Below are positions 1 through 8,122 of a stretch of DNA of 57,259 nucleotides, piece after piece. The translations under genes were made by a program, and so were the position numbers. Position 1 is the stretch's first letter; each line of letters starts with the position of its first letter. This stretch comes from Sphingomonas bacterium (GTDB lineage Bacteria; Pseudomonadota; Alphaproteobacteria; Sphingomonadales; Sphingomonadaceae): contig NZ_JAQGLC010000085.1 of NCBI RefSeq assembly GCF_028293085.1, positions 1-57,259 of the forward strand. The letters are read 5' to 3'. The notes under the pieces are model-generated. The model saw only the letters and a list, made by a program, of their open reading frames with translations. It was not told where the DNA came from and made no database searches.

Positions 1-526
1 GCCAGTAAAGAATGCCGAGTGGAAGGACGGCAAAGATCAGCGGACCGGCCAGCGCGCGCAGAACGGAGATGACGCCGCGTTGCCCCGACGTCGCGAGCAA
101 TTGCTCCTGGAGCTGGCGATAGGCCCCGCCCTGGTCGCCCAACGCATCGAGCACCTCCCAGGGCCATCGCCCGGTATAGGCATAACTCGACGGGACCAGC
201 AGGATCACCGCAGTCCCCGCGCCGAGCAGGATCAGCAACGGATAGCGTTGAAGCGGCGCCGTCACGCGCGTCGGCCCGCTGGAGCCGAGTATCGCCGCCC
301 CGCCGATCGCAGCGAAGCACAGGAGCACATAGCCGATCAGCAGCGCCCATTCGTCGGCATGATAGATCGGCCAGTTGATCGGCCAAAGCAGGAACAGCGC
401 GAATGTCGTGCACAGATAGCCGAGCACAAGCCATAGCGGCAGCCGGTTGATCCCCGACGGGGTTACCAAAGGCAGGTTGCGCATGAGCGGAACGGCTGGG
501 GCGCTGTCGAGGCGGATGTCTGTCAT
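1..526 (-). CDS. Exopolysaccharide-locus membrane protein, N-terminal part (polymerase-like, cut by window edge)
   Basis: Reading leftwards from the ATG at 526, the frame stays open to the window edge and gives about 175 residues. It starts MTDIRLDSAP and has a cytoplasmic-looking N-terminus of about 30 residues. Hydrophobic segments follow at about 32-50, 62-80, 95-112 and 158-175, so it is a polytopic inner-membrane protein. It lies 45 bp downstream of a glycosyltransferase on the same strand inside an exopolysaccharide locus, where polymerases (Wzy/GumE-like) are expected. That role is inferred from topology and context; no diagnostic motif falls in the visible part. It could instead be another polysaccharide membrane protein. 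Confidence 0.7.
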   Translation of the reverse strand, partial: MTDIRLDSAPAVPLMRNLPLVTPSGINRLPLWLVLGYLCTTFALFLLWPINWPIYHADEWALLIGYVLLCFAAIGGAAILGSSGPTRVTAPLQRYPLLILLGAGTAVILLVPSSYAYTGRWPWEVLDALGDQGGAYRQLQEQLLATSGQRGVISVLRALAGPLIFAVLPLGILYW

Positions 527-571
527 GACGCAACTGTTCGAAAGGAATGGGCTCGCCGGCGCATGTCGGCT

Positions 572-1804
572 TCAACGACGAAGCGCATCCGCCACCACCT
601 CCAACGTGCTGGCGATACCCTTATCGAACGACAGCGTCGCCTGATAGTAGGCCCGGCCCGATGCCGCCATCGCCGCGCGCTCCGCCGCCGGCATCGCCGC
701 CAAGGCGATCATGGCCTCGGCCAGCGCCGCCGCATCGCCCGGCGGCACCACCAGGGCCGCCCGCGATTCGCTGAGCAACTCGGCCGCCTCGCCGCGCACA
801 GCCGCCAGGATCGGGCGGCCCATCGCCAGATAGAATTGCGTCTTGGACGGGATGGTGATCGCGAACAGGGGATGATCGGCGAGGTGTATCAGCAAGGCAT
901 CGGCGTGATCGAAGATGCCCGTGATTATCGCCTTGGGCACCCGCGCCTCGAAGCGTACGCATGTGGCGCCGACCGCCCATGCGTGCGCGCGGAGGCGATC
1001 GGCATCGATTCCGTCGCCGAAGAACACCATATCGATATCGGCGTTGTGCGCGCCCGCGATCGCTGCTGCGTCGACCACCGTCTCGAGCGCCTGGGCACGC
1101 CCCAGATTTCCGCCATAGACGATCGAGAAGCGCTTGCCGAAACCATAGTCAGCAGGATCGATGGTCGCCGGCTCGGCCAACGCCTCGGCATCCGCCCAGT
1201 TGCGGACCGTGGCCAGCCTGGCGGGCGGCACGTCGCGCTCGATCAGGGTACGGCGCATGCCCTCTGATTGGACGATGATCCGCGTGGCGCGGCGATAGAC
1301 AAAGGCACAGATCCTGCCGAGGATACCGGCGAGCCGGCCGGTTCCCGCCATACCGCTCGCGCTGACCGTGTCGGGCCACAGATCCTGGATTTCCAGGATC
1401 AGCGGACGACGGCGCACCATCCCCGCCAGTACCGCCGCGAGCCCGACGGTAATCGGCGGGTGATAGACATAGACCAGATCGTACCGACCGCTCCGTGCGA
1501 GGCAGTAGAACAGGGTCGAGAGGAAGAAGGAGAGGAAATTGAGCGCCCGCTTCAGCGAAGAACCGTCATGGCTGGGATAGAGCGGCAGGCGGGTAACGCG
1601 CGCGCCGTCGATCGTCTCGCGCATGATCGGGCGCAGGCGGTAGCCGGGATAAAGACGGCCGCCGGGGTAGTTCGGGAAGCCCGTAACCACGGTGACATCA
1701 TAGCCGCCGGCTTCAAGCGCCCGCACGAACGCCGGCCCCTTGATCACCCCCGGCTCGGGATCGAACCACTGCGTCAGGTAAAGAATACGCTTGCGCAATG
1801 ACAA
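572..1804 (-). CDS. Glycosyltransferase family 4, WbuB-like
   Basis: A GT4 (GT-B fold) glycosyltransferase of about 410 residues, predicted to add a sugar to a lipid-linked exopolysaccharide repeat at the cytoplasmic membrane face. The N-terminus reads KRILYLTQWFDPEPG and is followed by TGFPNYPGG, typical of WbuB-like enzymes. The acceptor-domain motif LILEIQDLWPD lies near residue 135, and the donor domain follows after YGGNLG. The open frame extends upstream to 2461, but that part lies opposite the next gene, so I place the start at a TTG at 1804 (or the TTG at 1798). A 12-bp palindrome, ATTCCCGGGAAT, begins at the start codon. The gene is divergent from the aminotransferase gene and co-directional with the membrane protein at 1-526. 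Exact sugar and linkage cannot be read. Confidence 0.88.
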   Translation of the reverse strand: MSLRKRILYLTQWFDPEPGVIKGPAFVRALEAGGYDVTVVTGFPNYPGGRLYPGYRLRPIMRETIDGARVTRLPLYPSHDGSSLKRALNFLSFFLSTLFYCLARSGRYDLVYVYHPPITVGLAAVLAGMVRRRPLILEIQDLWPDTVSASGMAGTGRLAGILGRICAFVYRRATRIIVQSEGMRRTLIERDVPPARLATVRNWADAEALAEPATIDPADYGFGKRFSIVYGGNLGRAQALETVVDAAAIAGAHNADIDMVFFGDGIDADRLRAHAWAVGATCVRFEARVPKAIITGIFDHADALLIHLADHPLFAITIPSKTQFYLAMGRPILAAVRGEAAELLSESRAALVVPPGDAAALAEAMIALAAMPAAERAAMAASGRAYYQATLSFDKGIASTLEVVADALRR

Positions 1805-1815
1805 TTCCCGGGAAT
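1804..1815. repeat. 12-bp perfect palindrome at a divergent junction
   Basis: ATTCCCGGGAAT sits at the 5' end of the leftward glycosyltransferase gene, at the edge of the roughly 200-bp divergent region (1805-2008) that precedes the rightward aminotransferase operon. It could be an operator, but no second copy was seen nearby. I saw no other clear element in the divergent region. Confidence 0.3.
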
Positions 1816-2008
1816 GTGCAATAAGCCCGAATAGCCGTACCGCCGGCCATTCGGCAAGCAACGCCGACGGATCCGGCCGCTGGTTGCACGCGTTACTGGT
1901 GCGTGATAGTCGACCGCCCGATCCTGGGACGCTGATGGCACCTTCTTGATCCAAGGCGCTTTTTCGGGCTTCCTGCAACAAGCTTCCGTTCCAGAAAGCC
2001 AGATCCGC

Positions 2009-3121
2009 GTGACCCGAACCGTCCCGTTCTTCAACTACCCCGCCCTTTTCGCCGAGCATCGCGACGAATATCTCGCCACGGTCGAGGACGTGCTGAGCCG
2101 CGGCGCTTATATCATGCAGCGGGACCTGACCGACTTCGAGGCCGAGCTCGCCGCCTATCTCGATGTCCGCCACGTGATCGGCGTCGCAGACGGCACCGTC
2201 GCACTGAAGATCGCGCTGAGCCTGGCGGACGTCGGATCGGGCGACGAAGTGATCGTGCCGAGCCACACCTTCATCGCGACGGCGTCGGCCGTGCATCAGG
2301 TCGGCGCCACGCCGGTGCTGTGCGATTGCGGACCGGACAGCATGATCGATCCGGACAGCGCACGCCGGATGATCACGGATCGGACCCGCGCGATCATGCC
2401 GGTTCAGCTCAACGGGCGGACCTGCGACATGGATGCGGTCGAAACCCTTGCCGCGGAACATGGTCTGAAGATCGTCGAGGACAGCTGCCAGGCGCTGGGC
2501 GCGAAGTTCCGCGACCGCTTCGCCGGCAGTTTCGGCGTGGCCGGATCGTTCAGCTTCTATCCCGCCAAGACGCTAGGCTGCTTCGGCGACGGCGGCGCGC
2601 TGATCGTCGACGACGATGCGCTGGCGGAGCGGGCGCGCGAGTTGCGCGATCACGGGCGCGGGGCTGACGGCAAGGTCCACCGGTTCGGCATCAACGGGCG
2701 GCTCGACAATCTCCAGGCGGCGATCCTGCGCGTGAAGCTGCGGCGCTATGACGCGGCGATTGCGCGCCGCCGGGCGATCGCGGCTACCTATCAGGCTCGC
2801 CTGGGCGGTATCCCCGGGCTCTTGCTGCCGCCCGCGCCGGATGCCGACAATGTGCGGTTCGATATCTTCCAGAATTACGAGATCCAGACCGATCGGCGCG
2901 ATGATCTTCGCGCGGCCCTGACAGCGGCCGGGATCGGCACGATCCTGCAATGGGGCGGTCACATGATCCACCAGTTCGAGGACTTGAACCTTCGCGCCAA
3001 CGCACCCTATGCCGAGGCCATGTCGCATCGGTTCATGATGTTGCCGATGCACCATATGCTGACGGACGATGACGTCGATTATGTGTGCGATCACGTCGCC
3101 GCATTCTGTGATCGGCCTTGA
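2009..3121 (+). CDS. DegT/DnrJ/EryC1/StrS family sugar aminotransferase
   Basis: A PLP-dependent aminotransferase of about 370 residues of the DegT/StrS sugar aminotransferase class, which converts a nucleotide-linked keto-sugar to an amino-sugar. The start VTRTVPFFNYPALF fits the family, so I use the GTG at 2009 rather than the ORF-maximal start at 1946. The cofactor pocket is clear: GVADGTVALKIAL near residue 60, the VEDSCQALGA aspartate motif, and SFSFYPAKTLGCFGDGGA, with Lys187 as the Schiff-base lysine. It is the first gene of a tightly packed rightward operon with a methyltransferase, split transketolase and priming sugar transferase, so it probably makes an unusual amino-sugar for the repeat unit. 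Substrate and regiochemistry are not readable. Confidence 0.9.
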   Translation: MTRTVPFFNYPALFAEHRDEYLATVEDVLSRGAYIMQRDLTDFEAELAAYLDVRHVIGVADGTVALKIALSLADVGSGDEVIVPSHTFIATASAVHQVGATPVLCDCGPDSMIDPDSARRMITDRTRAIMPVQLNGRTCDMDAVETLAAEHGLKIVEDSCQALGAKFRDRFAGSFGVAGSFSFYPAKTLGCFGDGGALIVDDDALAERARELRDHGRGADGKVHRFGINGRLDNLQAAILRVKLRRYDAAIARRRAIAATYQARLGGIPGLLLPPAPDADNVRFDIFQNYEIQTDRRDDLRAALTAAGIGTILQWGGHMIHQFEDLNLRANAPYAEAMSHRFMMLPMHHMLTDDDVDYVCDHVAAFCDRP

Positions 3122-3132
3122 GAGGAAACGGC

Positions 3133-3891
3133 GTGGCAGCTCCCATCAATGTCACCGGCGGCTTGCGGACCGAGGCTGAGGCCGGCGAAGGCGCGAAGAA
3201 CCGTGCGCTGTTCGAGGCCAATCCTTCGCCCTGGGAAACCAAGGTCGAGAATTTTCCGAAATATGTGCGACGGCAGAATCTCACCCGCTTCCTCGCGCTC
3301 TACGAGATCTTCAAGCGCATCCTGCCGGTGAAGGGATCGGTCGTCGAATGCGGCGTCAATCACGGCTTCGGGCTGATGAGCTGGGCTAAATTCTCCGCGA
3401 TCCTGGAACCGGTCAATCTCACCCGCCGGATCTACGGCTTCGACACGTTCGAAGGCTTTCCCAGCGTCGGCGAGCAGGACCGGTCGGCAGCGTCGCTCCA
3501 CGTCAAAGAAGGCGACCTGGCAGCCGACGTCCATGACGAGCTGTCGCAGCTGATCCAGGTATATGACGGCTCGCGCTATCTCGGCCATGTCCCCAAGGTG
3601 AAGCTGGTGCGCGGCGACGCGACGAAGACGATCCCGACGTTCGTCGAGGAAAACCCTCACCTGCTCGTCAGCCTGTTGTTCATGGATTTCGATCTGTACG
3701 AGCCGACCAAGGTGGCGCTCGATCATTTCCTGCCGCGCATGCCGCGCGGTGCCGTGCTGGCATTCGACGAGCTCGACAATCCCTTATGGCCCGGGGAGAC
3801 ACTGGCGATGCTCGAACGCCATGCCGAACGGCGGTTCCGGATCGAACGCCTCGAGTTCGATCCCTATATCGGGTTCGCGGTGCTCGACTGA
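3133..3891 (+). CDS. TylF/macrocin-O-methyltransferase-like protein
   Basis: A SAM-dependent methyltransferase of about 252 residues resembling the TylF (macrocin O-methyltransferase) family, which methylates sugar hydroxyls. The SAM-binding motif is VVECGVNHGFGLMSW, followed by RIYGFDTFEGFP, characteristic of the family. The acidic metal-site region is LLFMDFDLYEPTK, with LAFDELDNPLWPGE downstream. The start is the GTG at 3133, preceded by the Shine-Dalgarno sequence AGAGGAAA at 3121-3128; the TTG at 3118 is possible but less likely. Its stop overlaps the ATG of the next gene (TGATG). In this setting it probably methylates an exopolysaccharide sugar or its nucleotide precursor. Confidence 0.82.
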   Translation: MAAPINVTGGLRTEAEAGEGAKNRALFEANPSPWETKVENFPKYVRRQNLTRFLALYEIFKRILPVKGSVVECGVNHGFGLMSWAKFSAILEPVNLTRRIYGFDTFEGFPSVGEQDRSAASLHVKEGDLAADVHDELSQLIQVYDGSRYLGHVPKVKLVRGDATKTIPTFVEENPHLLVSLLFMDFDLYEPTKVALDHFLPRMPRGAVLAFDELDNPLWPGETLAMLERHAERRFRIERLEFDPYIGFAVLD

Positions 3892-4760
3892 TGCCGGGGA
3901 ACGGTACCGCTCCCGCCAAAGCGCCCGGGAACGCGAGCGACACGGAAGCGCTGGCGCTGCAGCTCCGCCGCCACGCGGTACGCATGGCGCAGGCCGGGGG
4001 CAGCTCGCACGTCGGATCGGCGCTCTCGATGGCCGACATCATCGCCATGCTCTACGGGCGCATATTGCGCGTCGACCCGGCGGACCCGGCCTGGCCTGGG
4101 CGCGACCGCTTCATCCTTTCGAAGGGACATGCCGGCGCCTGCGTCTACGCCGCCTTGGCCGAACGGGGCTTTTTCCCGACCGCCGAGCTTGCACGACACT
4201 ATCAGAACGGCTCGATCTTTTCGGGTCACGTCTCGCACAAGGGCGTGCCCGGCGTGGAAATCTCGACCGGATCGCTCGGCCACGGCCTCGGCATCGGCGC
4301 GGGCATGGCGATGCAGCTGCGCCGTCGGGGCGGGCCGCAGCGAGTCTATGTCGTCCTCAGCGACGGCGAATGCGACGAAGGATCCAACTGGGAGGCCATC
4401 CTGTTCGCGGCGCACCAACGACTGTCGAACCTGGTCGCAGTGATCGACTACAACAAGCTCCAGAGCCTCGCGCCGGTGGCGGACACGATCGGGCTCGAAC
4501 CATTCGCGGACAAGTGGCGATCCTTCAACTGGGCCGTCCATCAGGTCGACGGGCACGATCATGAGGCATTGCAGGCAGCCTTCGAGGTGGCGGGCGCGGA
4601 CGGGCGGCCGACCTGCATCATCGCCGATACGATCAAAGGACGGGGCGTCTCGTTCATGGAGAACCAGGTGCTGTGGCATTACCGCGCGCCACAGGGCGCG
4701 GAATTCGATGCGGCGATGCGCGAGTTGGGCGTAGCACCGGAAGATGCCAGCGATGCGTGA
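3891..4760 (+). CDS. Transketolase, N-terminal (ThDP pyrophosphate-binding) subunit
   Basis: The N-terminal half of a split transketolase, about 289 residues, binding the diphosphate of thiamine diphosphate and Mg2+. It has SSHVGSALSMADIIAML near residue 35, FILSKGHAG, and the cofactor motif LSDGECDEGSNWEA followed by AVIDYNK. The ATG overlaps the preceding stop (TGATG), and the 3' end overlaps the C-terminal subunit gene, so the two halves are translationally coupled. Split transketolases occur in sugar and secondary-metabolite clusters, where they transfer a two-carbon ketol unit. Its place between an aminotransferase, a methyltransferase and a priming sugar transferase suggests a sugar-building role rather than the pentose-phosphate pathway; that is inference. 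Confidence 0.88.
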   Translation: MPGNGTAPAKAPGNASDTEALALQLRRHAVRMAQAGGSSHVGSALSMADIIAMLYGRILRVDPADPAWPGRDRFILSKGHAGACVYAALAERGFFPTAELARHYQNGSIFSGHVSHKGVPGVEISTGSLGHGLGIGAGMAMQLRRRGGPQRVYVVLSDGECDEGSNWEAILFAAHQRLSNLVAVIDYNKLQSLAPVADTIGLEPFADKWRSFNWAVHQVDGHDHEALQAAFEVAGADGRPTCIIADTIKGRGVSFMENQVLWHYRAPQGAEFDAAMRELGVAPEDASDA

Positions 4761-5679
4761 CAGCTTCATCAGGGCCCTGACCGAACTGGCTGCGTCGGAC
4801 CCGGAAATCATGCTGGTGAACGGCGATCTGGGGTTTGGCGTGCTGACGGATTTCATCGCCCGGTTCCCCGACAATTACGTCAATGCCGGCGTCGCCGAGC
4901 AGAACATGACCGCAGTGGCCTGCGGCATGGCACTCGCCGGCGCACGAACCTACACTTATTCGATCGCGAATTTCCCGACTCTCCGGTGCCTCGAGCAGCT
5001 TCGCAACGACGTGTGCTATCACCGCGCCAACGTCACCGTGGTCGCGGTCGGCGGTGGCTTCTCTTATGGTCAGCTCGGCATGTCGCATTTCGCCACGGAG
5101 GATCTCGCCATCCTGCGCGCCCTGCCGGACATGACCGTCGTCGCCCCGTCCGATCCGTGGCAGGCGTTCGAGCTAACCAAACAGCTCTACGCACGGGGCG
5201 GGCCGTCCTATCTGCGCCTCGACAAGGGCAGCGCCGGCCTGTCGCCGGACGGCCCGCCGGTCGAGCTGGGCAGGATCCGCCAGGTCCGCGAGGGCGGCGA
5301 CGCGGTGATCTTCGCGACCGGCGCGATCCTCGGGGAGGCGCTTGCCGCCGCCGAGACGCTTGCCGAGCAGGGCGTCGGGGTGCGCGTCGTCGACGTCCAC
5401 ACCATCAAGCCATTCGACGCCGCGGGCGTTTGCGGCACCGCGCGGACATCCGGCGTGGTCGTCACGGTCGAGGAGCACAGCATTGTCGGCGGGCTTGGCG
5501 GCGCCGTCGCCGAGGCCTGTCTGGAGGGTGGCGTGGCGATGCGCGGCTTCCGACGAGTCGGCCTGGCGGATTGCTTCCCCAGCGTCGTCGGCGATCAGGA
5601 TTATCTGCGTGCGCATCACGGCATGGATCGGCATGCGATCCATGCCGCTCTTCGCGGCCTGCTCGATGGATCCGAATGA
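4753..5679 (+). CDS. Transketolase, C-terminal (pyrimidine-binding) subunit
   Basis: The C-terminal half of the split transketolase, about 308 residues, contributing the pyrimidine-binding and C-terminal domains. It shows LVNGDLGFGVL, the glutamate-containing NAGVAEQNMTAVACGMA (the conserved Glu that activates ThDP) and VVDVHTIKPFD near residue 210. I use the ATG at 4753 (MRDSFIRAL), which matches the usual family start and has GGAAG about 9 bp upstream; the ATG at 4744 is also possible. It overlaps the N-terminal subunit gene, and its stop overlaps the sugar transferase ATG. The two subunits should form one heterotetrameric enzyme. Confidence 0.88.
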   Translation: MRDSFIRALTELAASDPEIMLVNGDLGFGVLTDFIARFPDNYVNAGVAEQNMTAVACGMALAGARTYTYSIANFPTLRCLEQLRNDVCYHRANVTVVAVGGGFSYGQLGMSHFATEDLAILRALPDMTVVAPSDPWQAFELTKQLYARGGPSYLRLDKGSAGLSPDGPPVELGRIRQVREGGDAVIFATGAILGEALAAAETLAEQGVGVRVVDVHTIKPFDAAGVCGTARTSGVVVTVEEHSIVGGLGGAVAEACLEGGVAMRGFRRVGLADCFPSVVGDQDYLRAHHGMDRHAIHAALRGLLDGSE

Positions 5680-6395
5680 TGCTGAAGCGGGCGATCGACA
5701 TCCTGGTATCAGTTCTGGTGCTGATCTTCGCCTCGCCGATCCTACTCGGCGCGATGTTCCTGGTGTGGCGCTATGATCGCCATTCGCCGCTGTATCACGC
5801 CCGCCGCGTCGGCAAGGGCAATCACGATTTCATGATGATCAAGCTGCGGTCGATGACGATCGATGCCGAGGCCCGTGGCGGCACGTCGACGGCGGCATCG
5901 GACCGGCGAATCACTCCGGCGGGACATATGATCCGCCGCTACAAGCTCGACGAGCTGTCGCAATTTTGGAACGTGCTGCGGGGCGACATGAGCATCGTCG
6001 GTCCGCGTCCGAACGCGCGCGACAATGGCGTCGATCGCTACACGCCCGAAGAAATGCGGCTTCTCTCGATCCGGCCCGGGATTACCGACCTGTCGTCCAT
6101 CGTCTTCTCCGACGAAGGCGACATCCTGACCGGCGCGGCCGACCCCGACGCGCTGTATGATGCGGTGATCCGCCCGTGGAAGAGTCGCCTCGGCTTGCTC
6201 TATGTGGAGCGCCACACCCTTGCGATGGACCTCCGGATCATCTGGCTGACCGCCGTCGCGATCGTCGCCAAGCCGGTCGCCCTGCGCGGCGTGGACGCGA
6301 TCCTGGCCGGTCTTGGCGCGGGCGATGAGCTGCGTGCGATCTGCGCGCGAACCGGGCCGCCGCCGCGCGGCGTGCCACCGGGCGTGCCGGCTTGA
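5676..6395 (+). CDS. Priming sugar transferase (polyprenyl-phosphate glycosyl-1-phosphate transferase)
   Basis: A bacterial sugar transferase (PF02397 type), about 239 residues, that starts repeat-unit assembly by transferring sugar-1-phosphate from a nucleotide sugar to undecaprenyl phosphate. It begins with a single membrane segment (KRAIDILVSVLVLIFASPILL) and lacks the four-helix N-terminus of WcaJ/WbaP, so it is the short PglC-like form. Family motifs are IKLRSMTIDAE, YKLDELSQFWNVL and GDMSIVGPRP. The open frame begins far upstream at 4986, but the overlap of ATGATG with the transketolase stop fixes the start at 5676 or 5679. It may commit the products of the upstream sugar genes to the exopolysaccharide. 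Confidence 0.9.
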   Translation: MMLKRAIDILVSVLVLIFASPILLGAMFLVWRYDRHSPLYHARRVGKGNHDFMMIKLRSMTIDAEARGGTSTAASDRRITPAGHMIRRYKLDELSQFWNVLRGDMSIVGPRPNARDNGVDRYTPEEMRLLSIRPGITDLSSIVFSDEGDILTGAADPDALYDAVIRPWKSRLGLLYVERHTLAMDLRIIWLTAVAIVAKPVALRGVDAILAGLGAGDELRAICARTGPPPRGVPPGVPA

Positions 6396-6943
6396 CCTAT
6401 CTGTTCTTCCGGTGGGAGCGCGGCATGTCGTCGCCGGCCGGGCCCGACCTGCCGCCGGACAATCGGGTGACGATCCGGCACCCCGGGGAGAGCGGCTTCC
6501 TGAGGAGGGACGAGAATCTTGGCCGCAATATCGTCTGGTGGCTGTTCGCGTGCGTCGGCCTCTTCCGGCGCGGCGGCTTCAGCGAGGTCTCGATCACGCG
6601 GAACGGCCATAGTGTCCACCGCCTGATCGTCACGCCCAAATGGTATCGATTTCCGGACATGGCGGCGGCCGACCTGCAGATCGGCGACCTGTGGACCGCG
6701 CCCGCGGCGCGCGGCCAGGGGCTGGCCCGCGCCGCGATCGCGATCGTGCATGACCGCCTCGGTGATCGCTTCGAGCGCATCTGGTACATCGTGGCAGCGG
6801 ACAATGCCGCGTCCATCCGGCTGATCGAGCATTGCGGCTATCGTCTGGTCGGCAAGGGCGTGCGGACCAGGCCGTTCGGCCTCGGCGCGCTGGGCCGTTT
6901 CCGCATCACCGATCGACTGGACGCGGCGTCGCCTCGATCTTGA
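6392..6943 (+). CDS. GNAT family N-acetyltransferase
   Basis: An acetyltransferase-like protein of about 183 residues with the GNAT acetyl-CoA signature near the middle: GDLWTAPAARGQGLARAAIA (R/Q-x-x-G-x-A type), then VAADNAASIRLIEHCGYRLVG near the C-terminus. The start is a TTG at 6392 overlapping the preceding TGA; the ATG at 6425 is the alternative. It is the last gene of the rightward operon and its 3' end overlaps the end of the convergent gene by 38 bp. It probably acetylates an amino-sugar made by the upstream aminotransferase. That substrate is inferred from context only. Confidence 0.8.
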   Translation: MTYLFFRWERGMSSPAGPDLPPDNRVTIRHPGESGFLRRDENLGRNIVWWLFACVGLFRRGGFSEVSITRNGHSVHRLIVTPKWYRFPDMAAADLQIGDLWTAPAARGQGLARAAIAIVHDRLGDRFERIWYIVAADNAASIRLIEHCGYRLVGKGVRTRPFGLGALGRFRITDRLDAASPRS

Positions 6944-8114
6944 CCGAGGCAATGCCGCCGGATTGCCCGCCCGGTTCGGCACTCGCGCGCAGGCCCAGGG
7001 CGAGCCATTGGGCCGGGCAACCCTTCGGTACCAGGAGGGTCGCCGCGCCCGCGGTGTTGCCGGCGGCGGGCTGATCGAGCAGGACGAGCTGCGACCCGCC
7101 GACCTCGGCGCAGGTCACTGTCCAATAGGGCCGGGCACCCCCGCCCGGCGCATCCTCGGCGGTTGCGGTCGTCAGGCGGTAGGGGCCGGCCGGCAGCATC
7201 AGGAGTTGGGACGCCACGGTGCCGGCGCTGCCGGGGCCGGCCCGATAGGACAGCCCCGATCCGCCCCCGCCCGCGCCCCGCGCCGCGCTCATGTCGGCGC
7301 CATCGGTGAAGGTCCAACCGAACGGGAAACGCGCCGAGGGATCGTCGAAGCGCGGATCCGCAAGCGACCCGGTCGGGCCGCGTCCCGCGAACGCGGTGTA
7401 AACGCGACGCGCCGCATCGAAGCGTCGCTCGGCGACGAGTTGGCCGACCAGCGTCTGATCCAGGCTGTCGGTCGCAAGCGATGCCCGCCCGCGCATGCCG
7501 AGCACGACATTCGCGACGTCCGCCGCATGCCCTTGCTTGATGGCGAAGAAGACGAATTCCGGTCCCCATTGCGGCTGACGGTCCAACACCCTCGCAATCG
7601 CCGGAACCAGCACCGGATCGCCGGCCGCGCCGGCCAGAATCGGAAACAGCCTTGGTGGCGCATCGGCGGACGTTCGCAGCGCGATGTCGAAATTGTCGAG
7701 CGCACCGGCAACGTCGTCGCGATCGACCGCCTGCTGGATCAGCCACATCCGCGTCGGCAGGCTCCGGCGGCTGATCGTGCTCGACAGATGGAACAGCCGG
7801 TCCGCACGCTCCCCGTCGCCGCTTCCCGCGGCGGCCAGCGCTCGAAGCTCGATCGCAGCGGGGATGGTGACGTCGCGCTTCAGCGCTGCCCCGACGAGAC
7901 GGTCGATGGCGCCGCTGTCGGCCCGTGGACCGGTATCGGCGATCGCACGCGCCGCCGCGACGGCGGCGCGCGCATTACCGCCATCGATCGCCGCCGCCAG
8001 GACCGGCGCCTGATCGATCAGGATGAAAGCCAGGCCGTGGCGGACGATCCCGACAGCGACGATCAGCGCGGCCGCGACCATCCCTGCTCGCAACCATGCC
8101 GGGGAAAGGCGCAA
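6906..8114 (-). CDS. Exopolysaccharide-locus protein of unknown function with N-terminal membrane anchor
   Basis: A protein of about 402 residues that I do not assign to a named family. It has one N-terminal hydrophobic segment (GMVAAALIVAVGIVRHGLAFILI), then an Ala-rich helical region with TPR-like spacing (about 35-250). A C-terminal beta-rich, Gly-rich part contains FPFGWTFTDGADMS and PYWTVTC, which looks like a carbohydrate-binding jelly-roll. It follows the tyrosine autokinase gene by 8 bp in the same operon; the start is a TTG at 8114 (the ATG at 8081 is possible). Probably a periplasmic, inner-membrane-anchored accessory protein of polysaccharide assembly. The 3' end overlaps the convergent GNAT gene. 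Confidence 0.75.
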   Translation of the reverse strand: MRLSPAWLRAGMVAAALIVAVGIVRHGLAFILIDQAPVLAAAIDGGNARAAVAAARAIADTGPRADSGAIDRLVGAALKRDVTIPAAIELRALAAAGSGDGERADRLFHLSSTISRRSLPTRMWLIQQAVDRDDVAGALDNFDIALRTSADAPPRLFPILAGAAGDPVLVPAIARVLDRQPQWGPEFVFFAIKQGHAADVANVVLGMRGRASLATDSLDQTLVGQLVAERRFDAARRVYTAFAGRGPTGSLADPRFDDPSARFPFGWTFTDGADMSAARGAGGGGSGLSYRAGPGSAGTVASQLLMLPAGPYRLTTATAEDAPGGGARPYWTVTCAEVGGSQLVLLDQPAAGNTAGAATLLVPKGCPAQWLALGLRASAEPGGQSGGIASVKIEATPRPVDR

Positions 8115-8122
8115 CCGGCGGC

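Noticed and set aside
4986..5675. N-terminal extension of the sugar transferase (frame open from 4986)
   Set aside because: It lies wholly over the transketolase C-subunit gene and is Arg-rich shadow sequence. The ATGATG overlap with the stop at 5679 is the real start.
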